From Nitrososphaerota archaeon (GTDB taxonomy: Archaea > Thermoproteota > Nitrososphaeria > Nitrososphaerales > CADDZS01), in contig JABDCJ010000069.1 of assembly GCA_013288145.1 (NCBI GenBank), positions 1-11,863 of the forward strand: DNA of 11,863 nt. Reading direction: 5' to 3'. The translations under genes were made by a program, and so were the position numbers. Below, piece by piece: positions 1 through 5,521 of the stretch. Within the stretch, counting starts at the first letter, position 1. Each line of letters starts with the position of its first letter. The notes beneath the pieces were generated by a model. The model saw nothing but the letters and a program-made list of their open reading frames with translations. It was not told where the DNA came from and ran no database searches.

Positions 1-1
1 T

Positions 2-511
2 GCACTCTTTCACGTCTCGCTACCGGTTGATGCGCCCGGTCGATCGATTCCTCTCTTGATTGACGTAGCTGCTGCTGGTGTGGCTGCTGCGGCCTACAGC
101 ATTTTCTACTCAACCCCACTTCGCATGATCGGATGGCCCATCATCATTGGAATGACTGCACATGGCATCAGATACGAAGCTCTGGCATCTGGGGCAGATG
201 CAGTCACTGCAACTTTTGCTGCAAGTCTCTTGGTTGGACTTGTTATGGCCCCGATTGCCCGATTTCGGCACATGCCGTTTGCTGCAATCGGCTTTGCAAG
301 CGTCGTGGCTATGATCCCCGGCCTCAACTTGCTAAGAATGGTGAGCGGCTTCTTGCAGCTAATCAACACATCGACAACGAACTCGCAGCTCCTGCTTGCT
401 ACATTGTCTGACGGTGTGACCGCGGTTGCGATCGTTTTAGCTCTTACGTTTGGTCTTATTGTGCCCAAGATCGTAATTGATCATTATTTATCAAGAAGGA
501 TCTCGCTCTGA
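2..511 (+). CDS. ThrE-type threonine/serine exporter, C-terminal part (5' truncated)
   Basis: The frame is open from the first bases of the window, so the gene starts upstream and only the last 169 residues are seen. They are almost entirely hydrophobic, with about five membrane segments separated by short loops containing Arg. The stretch VAMIPGLNLLR, a Pro-Gly inside a membrane helix after a small-residue segment, is what I expect in the C-terminal membrane domain of the ThrE/YjjP-YjjB family. Proteins of this family export threonine and serine (or small organic acids) across the cytoplasmic membrane. The N-terminal half, with its putative periplasmic/catalytic-like segment, lies outside the window. 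An internal TTG at 56 is possible but not needed. The stop is followed after 16 nt by the next gene, so the two are probably co-transcribed. Family assignment is by pattern; the substrate is inferred. Confidence 0.72.
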   Translation, partial: ALFHVSLPVDAPGRSIPLLIDVAAAGVAAAAYSIFYSTPLRMIGWPIIIGMTAHGIRYEALASGADAVTATFAASLLVGLVMAPIARFRHMPFAAIGFASVVAMIPGLNLLRMVSGFLQLINTSTTNSQLLLATLSDGVTAVAIVLALTFGLIVPKIVIDHYLSRRISL

Positions 512-517
512 GAGGAG
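511..517 (+). promoter_or_regulatory. Shine-Dalgarno sequence that sets a TTG start
   Basis: AGAGGAG lies 10 nt before the TTG at 528 and begins on the last base of the upstream stop codon. It supports 528 over the TTG at 477, which would overlap the exporter gene by 35 nt, has no such sequence and would add 17 charged residues absent from the family core. Confidence 0.6.
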
Positions 518-527
518 CGATCCTGTT

Positions 528-1238
528 TTGACGGAAGAATCTCGGAATCCTGCCCCAAACGAAAACCTAGTTGCTCATACTGTGCGATGGCAGAGTCGGC
601 TCCCTCCTATTCTGGCAGTAATTGCAGGGATGTCTGACGTGATCGGTTTCTTGAGCTTCAAGCTGTTCACCGCCCACATCACGGGGAACATCGTAGTCAT
701 CGCGGCCCTTTTGGTGCGCGGCGGGCCACCAGACATTGCACAAGTTCTTGCGGTCCCAGTCTTCATGGTCGCAGTAGGTTTCGTTTGGGGTATTTCAAAA
801 TCATATGGCAGGCGCGGACGAGATTTGGCGAGACTGCTACTCATAATTCAATTTCTATTGTTCGTAAGCGTACTACTCGTTAGTGTGGTCTTTAACCCAG
901 CGGCGAATCCGAATGGTGTTTTTGCAGCTATAGTCCCCTTGCTGGCGGTCTCGGCTATTGCATCGCAATTCACATTATTACGTATTGCATTTCAGGGTGC
1001 GCCTTCGACGGCTGTTATGACCGGGAACACGACAAACCTCGTTCTTTCTTTGCTCGACTCAATCTCTCGAGGTGAACCCTTGATTAGGGGAGCGACCGAG
1101 CGCTTGAAAAAAACGCTCGGTGCGTTGGTGGGCTTTTTCGCAGGATGTCTAGCCGGGGCAGCTGCGGTTTCTTGGTTTGGGAATTGGTCGTGGTCATTTC
1201 CTGTTGCAGTAGCGGCTATTGCAGTGATTCTTTTGTAA
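528..1238 (+). CDS. DUF1275/YoaK-family membrane protein
   Basis: With the TTG start at 528 the protein has 236 residues and about six membrane segments, matching the usual size of the DUF1275 (YoaK) family. The two halves each carry the family's repeated signature. The first is a Gly-Met-Ser-Asp (GMSDVIGFLSF) followed by an H-x-TGN motif (AHITGNIVVIA); the second is VMTGNTTNLVLSLLD. The family is thought to comprise integral membrane proteins, possibly transporters, but no substrate is established. The N-terminal 20 or so residues are polar and probably cytoplasmic. It follows the exporter gene by 16 nt in the same direction, suggesting one transcript. The first membrane segment begins near LPPILAVIAG, which fits either start. 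The family call is firm; the function is unknown. Confidence 0.8.
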   Translation: MTEESRNPAPNENLVAHTVRWQSRLPPILAVIAGMSDVIGFLSFKLFTAHITGNIVVIAALLVRGGPPDIAQVLAVPVFMVAVGFVWGISKSYGRRGRDLARLLLIIQFLLFVSVLLVSVVFNPAANPNGVFAAIVPLLAVSAIASQFTLLRIAFQGAPSTAVMTGNTTNLVLSLLDSISRGEPLIRGATERLKKTLGALVGFFAGCLAGAAAVSWFGNWSWSFPVAVAAIAVILL

Positions 1239-1331
1239 GATTGCCAACCCGGTTTGCGATAAATTCGAATCTTACTAACATATGCGGACTCGAAATCGAG
1301 CAGCGCCGGGGAATCTTCAAAAAGGGGCTGA

Positions 1332-1808
1332 ATGGGCTGCACCATAATGTCGGGCGAGAAGGGCTTCGATCAATCATTCCGCGTCGGCTGGAGTGACTTG
1401 GATGGGAACGCTCACATGGGCAATACTTCTTACCTCGAATATGCCTCTGACACGCGAATGCTTTTCTTCGCTCGTCACGGGTTCACAGTAGCGCGATTTG
1501 CGTCGGAAAAGTTCGGCCCGGTCGTTGTGCGCGACGAGCTCGTTTACCGGAGAGAGTTGCGACTTTTGGATGAGTTCACAGTGGATTTTCAACTAGCAGG
1601 TATATCCGATGATGGAGTTCGATTTCGGGTGAGGAATACATTCAGGAACGCTAGTAATGATGTCGTAGCTACTGTAACATCTGAGGGCGTATGGTTCGAT
1701 CTGGAACTGCGCAGACCTCGCTCCCCGCCTAAAGATTTGGATAATCTAATGCGCGATTTGCAACACAGCGTCGACTTCGCGGAGATTGCTGCCAAAACCT
1801 CCGCTTGA
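1332..1808 (+). CDS. Acyl-CoA thioesterase-like protein, hot-dog fold (4HBT/YbgC type)
   Basis: A 158-residue protein (153 if the ATG at 1347 is used) with the classic opening of the 4HBT hot-dog family: W-S-D-L-D-G-N-A-H-M-G-N near residues 20-31, then a helix TSYLEYASDTRMLFF. The Asp of the SDLD motif matches the place of the catalytic Asp in this family. The following beta strands (VVVRDELVYRREL, FTVDFQLAGIS, VRFRVRNTFRN, VVATVTSEGVWFDL) fit the five-stranded sheet that wraps the long helix. Such proteins hydrolyse acyl-CoA thioesters in the cytoplasm, usually as dimers or tetramers. The start is uncertain. AAGGGG lies just before the ATG at 1332, while the conserved fold begins only after 1347. 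It sits 93 nt after the DUF1275 gene and could be in the same transcript. Substrate is unknown. Confidence 0.78.
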   Translation: MGCTIMSGEKGFDQSFRVGWSDLDGNAHMGNTSYLEYASDTRMLFFARHGFTVARFASEKFGPVVVRDELVYRRELRLLDEFTVDFQLAGISDDGVRFRVRNTFRNASNDVVATVTSEGVWFDLELRRPRSPPKDLDNLMRDLQHSVDFAEIAAKTSA

Positions 1809-1832
1809 ACTATTCGCTGAAATTCGTATTAT

Positions 1833-1866
1833 TACAGCAGCTGTAGGGATCATTTAGCAGATCCCT
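1833..1866. terminator. Palindrome plus hairpin between convergent genes
   Basis: TACAGC-A-GCTGTA (1833-1845) is a perfect 13-bp palindrome with a single central base. It abuts a hairpin with 7-bp arms AGGGATC/GATCCCT (1845-1866) and an 8-nt loop. It lies between the convergent thioesterase and metallopeptidase-like genes, where a shared terminator is expected. No strong T-run follows on either strand, so a terminator role is an inference. Confidence 0.45.
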
Positions 1867-1940
1867 TCAAACTCTGCCGTTAGCTTGTATGCAACTGGTT
1901 TCCGTTGTAAGTGATCGAATTTAGTGACGCATCATCCAGC

Positions 1941-1960
1941 CCCCAATTTACCCGGTTAGG
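1941..1960 (+). repeat. Degenerate match to the dispersed intergenic repeat core
   Basis: CCCCAATTTACCCGGTTAGG resembles the CCCTAATTTACCGG part of the repeat seen at 3241 and 9267, with one extra C. It lies just past the stop of the minus-strand gene at 1964. The match is short and could be chance. Confidence 0.25.
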
Positions 1961-1963
1961 AAT

Positions 1964-3046
1964 CTAATCTTTGGAGGCTCGTCTCGTCTTTGCGAAATCA
2001 TTCGTTTTCTGCGAAGAATTCTTGCTTAATTTACCGAGCCCGAGGTTTCTCAGAAACTTCTCATAATCTGAGCGACTCATTAGAAATCGCTGACTATTGA
2101 AGTGCTCCAAGATTTCCGATTCGGACACTCCCATCCTTTTCGCCTCGTTCAACATGGCCCTATATGGTTCAATAGAGCTGCCTCCAAATTCTCCTTTCGC
2201 ACTCTTCCCGGAAGCTGGATGTAACATGTTCAGTGATAGCAGTACGTCAAGATATATTGAAGCAGGGTCGCCTTTCTTAAGGTAAGGCACACCGACAAGG
2301 AGATGGCCGTCTTCACCCGGAATTATCCGCATGAAGGAATTATGCATGAATTCTACCTTGAGTTTGTCCAGTATCTCATCCGTCTTTTTGCCCAGAAGAG
2401 TATTCACCGCAGCGACATTCTCAAATCCCTGAAAGTAATCCGTAAAACGGAACTGGGAAATCGGAGCTTTGCGATTTATTCGTACAGGGAATTTTGTTTG
2501 GGGCGTCGACTTTGCGCGTCCAAGTTCCATGACCTTCAAGAATTTTCCAAAAACTTTCGGAGAGACAGGCCCGAGCTTGAGATACTCCACTATCTCGTCT
2601 TTTGGCATTCCTATCCTTTCCGCCTCCCTTACGGTATGCATGTACGCGGGGACCTCAATGGGACTGGAGTAATACAGAGAAAAATCTCCCATGAACTTCT
2701 GGTGCTCTTCCCCGAAGGAGATCTTGTCCTTGTTCCACTGCTTGATGTGGAACAGCTCGTGGACAACGTCAAGATACAGCGTCCGCAGATCGCTGTGCCT
2801 GAGGTGGTAAGTACCGACGGCGATATTTCCGTCTTCGTCTCTGATCCCCATGTACATGAACTTGAGAGAGATGAAAGAAACCTTCAGTTTCCCCAAAACT
2901 TCATCTGTCTCATCTCCAAAGACACTCCTGACCGCCTGAACTTTCTCGAAACCTTTGAAATAGTCCGTGAATGGATAAAGGTAGGGAGGAGGCGTCTCAC
3001 GATTTATCTTGATGGGAAGTTCTGGGCGCCTAATAAGTTGGGACAT
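1964..3046 (-). CDS. Uncharacterised two-domain HExxH (zinc metallopeptidase-like) protein with internal duplication
   Basis: I do not recognise the family. The 360-residue protein is two tandem copies of one domain, residues about 10-174 and 186-337, then a Lys/Arg/Ser-rich tail. Copy 1 contains HELFH (96-100) on a predicted helix after YLDVV, and 31 residues later E131 in IEVPAY. HExxH plus a downstream Glu before a small residue is the zinc-ligand layout of gluzincin-type peptidases, so copy 1 may bind zinc. In copy 2 the aligned residues are L270, S271 and M274, so the zinc site is lost, although E293 remains. No signal peptide or membrane segment is seen, so a cytoplasmic place is likely. 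The ATG at 3046 is the first in the frame, with a TATA-like CATTATC about 27 nt upstream. A 266-aa frame on the opposite strand is its shadow. Peptidase activity is an inference. Confidence 0.8.
   Translation of the reverse strand: MSQLIRRPELPIKINRETPPPYLYPFTDYFKGFEKVQAVRSVFGDETDEVLGKLKVSFISLKFMYMGIRDEDGNIAVGTYHLRHSDLRTLYLDVVHELFHIKQWNKDKISFGEEHQKFMGDFSLYYSSPIEVPAYMHTVREAERIGMPKDEIVEYLKLGPVSPKVFGKFLKVMELGRAKSTPQTKFPVRINRKAPISQFRFTDYFQGFENVAAVNTLLGKKTDEILDKLKVEFMHNSFMRIIPGEDGHLLVGVPYLKKGDPASIYLDVLLSLNMLHPASGKSAKGEFGGSSIEPYRAMLNEAKRMGVSESEILEHFNSQRFLMSRSDYEKFLRNLGLGKLSKNSSQKTNDFAKTRRASKD
2036..3019 (-). repeat. Intragenic tandem domain duplication
   Basis: Residues 10-57 and 186-232 of the minus-strand protein align with one gap, with 26 of 48 positions identical by hand count, including the shared FTDYF and KLKV blocks. 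The match continues through EDG, YLDV, IE and EA(E/K)R(I/M)G to a common C-terminal helix. The copies occupy about 2525-3019 (first) and 2036-2491 (second). Confidence 0.85.
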
Positions 3047-3240
3047 ATTCCAGGTTATGATCAGTCCGAAGATAATGTTTTACCCACGCGTGATATCCTC
3101 TAGATTTTACTTTACACGTTTCTTATTCTCCAGCTTCGCGATACTTCTGTGATTATCGAAACATCGCACTGTTGTTTTTGCTTAGAATTGAATGAGGTTG
3201 TTTCTGCAGATGCGGGGACGTGAATTGCCCTAAAAAATAA

Positions 3241-3274
3241 GAGGAGTGTAATTTAACCCTAATTTACCGGCAAA
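3241..3274 (+). repeat. Dispersed intergenic repeat, copy A
   Basis: A 34-bp stretch reading GAGGAGTGTAATTT then AACCCTAATTTACCGGCAAA. It matches the copies at 8526 and 9267 with few differences. The end TTTACCGGCAAA is a near-palindrome around CCGG. The 29 bp before it contain TTGCCCTAA (3225-3233), the exact reverse complement of TTAGGGCAA in front of copy B. The copy lies about 195 bp upstream of the start of the two-domain HExxH gene, in the non-coding stretch 3047-3337. Confidence 0.7.
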
Positions 3275-3337
3275 CATTCAAGCTTTTCTTGTTCTTGGTG
3301 GTCGCCGAGCCCGGTTAGACGGAAGTATTTATCCATC

Positions 3338-3493
3338 TTAACATAAAGTCAGAAGAAAGAGCCGGGTGGACTGTTCAACAGGCCAGCTTGATCCGTGTTT
3401 CAAAGCTAGGACCATTGCGGCGACTATTAGGAACATTGCAATTGCGTTGAATTCCGGAATGATTCTAGATTCCCATCTTCCGTAGAGGAAGAC
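3338..3493 (-). pseudogene. Possible remnant of a PEF-type C-terminal anchor
   Basis: Directly after the stop of the zinc-ribbon gene, and in the same frame, 51 codons stay open to a TAA at 3338-3340. They encode IIPEF (IPEF at 3449-3460), then a strongly hydrophobic stretch NAIAMFLIVAAMVLAL, then Lys-His. Pro-Glu-Phe followed by a membrane helix and basic residues is the layout of PEF/PEFG C-terminal sorting signals on archaeal surface proteins. There is no start codon before the motif and no surface-protein domain upstream, so this would be a broken tail, or a chance frame. A 40-residue frame on the opposite strand is also open. Confidence 0.28.
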
Positions 3494-3658
3494 TTACGAT
3501 GCAAAGCCCAGTACACAGGACCCGCAAAGTTTTCCTATGGCAGGGCCTTGTTCCAAAAGCTCAATCTCTGTTCTTCCACATACATAGCAACAACTCTCGG
3601 CCGGGCAAAAGTGAAGGTTCTCATCACTGTCTAAAATCAGCTGCTGGGTCTTTGACAT
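3494..3658 (-). CDS. 54-residue zinc-ribbon protein
   Basis: The minus strand encodes a 54-residue protein with two CxxC knuckles: C24-Y-V-C27-G and C45-G-S-C48, spaced 17 residues apart, as in a zinc ribbon. C18 and C23 are further cysteines. The rest is soluble, with an acidic N-terminal part (LILDSDENLHF). Small CPxCG-like zinc ribbons of this size are common in archaea, where they act as regulators, small adaptors or parts of larger complexes; none can be named here. The ATG at 3658 is the simplest start. A GTG 15 nt upstream (3673) is also in frame, and the frame stays open further back through a Cys-containing stretch, so the N-terminus is uncertain. The gene is isolated, with the amylase-like gene ending 130 bp upstream in the same direction. 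The overlapping plus-strand frame at 3499-3702 is its shadow. Confidence 0.55.
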   Translation of the reverse strand: MSKTQQLILDSDENLHFCPAESCCYVCGRTEIELLEQGPAIGKLCGSCVLGFAS

Positions 3659-3787
3659 GGGGTAATAATCCACTAAGAATGGATTCGCGCATTCGTCCCT
3701 AATTTTGTTGTGTTATGTTATGACCATCTATAATTGAGTAACCAATCTAGAGCTCCCCCAAGCTCATTGCCGGAAAGCCGTACGGTT

Positions 3788-5326
3788 CTAAGCGGCTACG
3801 GTCAGGACCGTCTTGATCTCCTGGGGAACTTTCTGAAATTCGAAAATGTGGCAATGCCAGGCAGGAACATCAAGGTAAAGTCCGCGCGAGAGTAAATCTT
3901 TGCCCTCGCGATCGTAATTGGCATCTCCGAGTAGGTCCCGCAGTTTCCACTGCTTGCCATCTAGTTCGGAGAAAGGAAGCCGCACATAGCACTGACCAGG
4001 ATGAGGGGCGTAATTAACAGTGACAAGCAAGCGCTCGCCTTCAGTACCAAGCCAGGAGTAGGCGATAAAATCATCATACGTTCCATTGCCCTGCCATGCA
4101 GGAACGCATTCCAGCAGTTGCCATTGCCCATTGCGTACGACGGGCCTTGCGAGTAGACCTAACAGACGATCATAGAAAAGGCTGATCTGCCTGTCAACAG
4201 GTTCTGCCGGCCCTCGTACGAGATGCGGCGAAATCCGCTTTTTGAAACCTTGCAACTGTCCCTGGTGAAAGAAACGCAACCCCGGAGAAAAATATGTAAT
4301 GACAACCGCGGCTTCTTCGACCTCAGGTGGAAAGACTGTTGGCGCGCGGGCTTCGTCATGGTTTTCCAGAAAGCGAGCCATTTTGGCCTGGTAACTGAGA
4401 TCTGCACGGAGATGCCCCCGCACTGACTGTGCGTTTTGATCCCGCAAGCGGTCGTACAACCGCTTGTCGTAGGTGTAGTCAAAACCTTGCTGCTGCATAG
4501 TCCATTCCATGTCCCAGTACACCTCTGCCATGAAGAGGAAGTCGGGAAAACGCTCTCGAACTTGTTTGGTTGCTCGAGGCCAGAAAGGTTGAGATTTGAT
4601 CCCCCAAGTTCGTTCGAATATTTCTGGGAGCACAAGCATGGCCATATCGCAGCGCACGCCGTCACATTGCCCGGCGATCCGTACCAATTCGCCGATCAAG
4701 GCCTCCTGCGTCTCCAGATTACTGTAGTTAAGTTGCAACGAGTCCGGCCAACCGGAGAAGTATGGGTCCCTGCCATAAGCAAAGATCCGACCGTCTTCCG
4801 CCATTTGGAGCCTAGTATAGTTTTGTGGTGCCTGGGCCAGATTCTGCTCAGTTCCGGAGACGTAATAATCTGGGTGTTCTTTCACCCAGTAATGGTCCAG
4901 CGCAGTGTGATTGGGAACGAAATCCAGTAGCAATAGCAGCCCCCGCTTGTGAAGGCGCTCTCGTAGCCTCGCGAGAGCGGCATTCCCGCCCATCTGCGTA
5001 TTCACTGTGTAGCCGGCGATTGCAAATCCGGAGCCTCCGATGTCCGCCTCGGTGAGATCAGGCAAAGTTTCCTGGAATTCCTTACGCCACTGAGGATTAG
5101 CCCGCGAAATTTGTTGTCCCTTCGGTCCGGTTTGCCACACGCTTAGAAACCAGATCCAGTCAAAGCCCATATCAGCCAGATGATCGAGTTCTGAATCCGG
5201 AATATTGTCCAGAGTGGCGGCACGCCCTAATGAGCGTGAGAGCGCGGTGAGCCACACTCGTGTGTTGATCTGATAGAGAGAGGGATAAAGTAATCCACTG
5301 TCTGGAGTTCTCAGAGTCGATTTCAT
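3788..5326 (-). CDS. GH13 alpha-amylase-family glycoside hydrolase
   Basis: A 512-residue protein with all four conserved GH13 regions: DFVPNH (135-140), GVRCD with the nucleophile Asp227, MAEVYW with the acid/base Glu268, and ENHD with the transition-state Asp324. The order and spacing fit a complete (beta/alpha)8 barrel, followed by a C-terminal beta domain from about residue 415. GH13 enzymes hydrolyse or transfer alpha-glucosidic bonds of starch, glycogen or sucrose-like substrates. No signal peptide is present, so it should act in the cytoplasm. The start MKSTLRTPDSG is supported by GGAG about 12 nt upstream of the ATG at 5326, and the conserved YPSLYQINTRVWL begins at residue 14. The gene is divergent from the GH63 gene, 195 bp apart. 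Parts of it are much richer in GC than its neighbour (37 of 60 bases in 4921-4980), suggesting a separate origin. Exact specificity cannot be read. Confidence 0.9.
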   Translation of the reverse strand: MKSTLRTPDSGLLYPSLYQINTRVWLTALSRSLGRAATLDNIPDSELDHLADMGFDWIWFLSVWQTGPKGQQISRANPQWRKEFQETLPDLTEADIGGSGFAIAGYTVNTQMGGNAALARLRERLHKRGLLLLLDFVPNHTALDHYWVKEHPDYYVSGTEQNLAQAPQNYTRLQMAEDGRIFAYGRDPYFSGWPDSLQLNYSNLETQEALIGELVRIAGQCDGVRCDMAMLVLPEIFERTWGIKSQPFWPRATKQVRERFPDFLFMAEVYWDMEWTMQQQGFDYTYDKRLYDRLRDQNAQSVRGHLRADLSYQAKMARFLENHDEARAPTVFPPEVEEAAVVITYFSPGLRFFHQGQLQGFKKRISPHLVRGPAEPVDRQISLFYDRLLGLLARPVVRNGQWQLLECVPAWQGNGTYDDFIAYSWLGTEGERLLVTVNYAPHPGQCYVRLPFSELDGKQWKLRDLLGDANYDREGKDLLSRGLYLDVPAWHCHIFEFQKVPQEIKTVLTVAA

Positions 5327-5417
5327 GGTAGATCATTTCTCCGCTATCCAGATCGCGCCCTATGTTGCTTCAGTTATCGCGAAGAATAAGTTACAAGCTA
5401 AGTTAGAATTAGTTGGG

Positions 5418-5445
5418 ATTTTCGGCTGGGGAAATCCGCGAAAAT
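5418..5445. promoter_or_regulatory. Inverted repeat in the shared divergent promoter region
   Basis: ATTTTCG (5418-5424) and CGAAAAT (5439-5445) are exact inverted 7-bp arms 14 bp apart. They lie between the divergent GH13 and GH63 genes, 92 bp from the start of one and 77 bp from the other. The arms are AT-rich with a CG at the inner end, a common shape for a dimeric regulator's operator. A TATA-like CTTATTT (5484-5490) lies about 35 nt before the GH63 start. Confidence 0.4.
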
Positions 5446-5521
5446 ATCTTGCTTATTTTTGTACTGACATTTTTTACATCTAGCTTATTTCGGAAAAGAA
5501 CCATCGAGTTTATGTTTCAAA

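Noticed and set aside
2303..3103. Long 266-residue frame on the plus strand
   Set aside because: It is antisense to the two-domain HExxH gene, whose internal repeat and motif show the minus strand to be coding.
3301..3380. GC-rich stretch with tRNA D-arm-like CCCGGTTAGAC
   Set aside because: No matching acceptor stem or T-arm could be found at suitable spacing.
3499..3702. 67-codon plus-strand frame
   Set aside because: It lies opposite the zinc-ribbon frame, has no recognisable features, and the two CxxC knuckles favour the minus strand.
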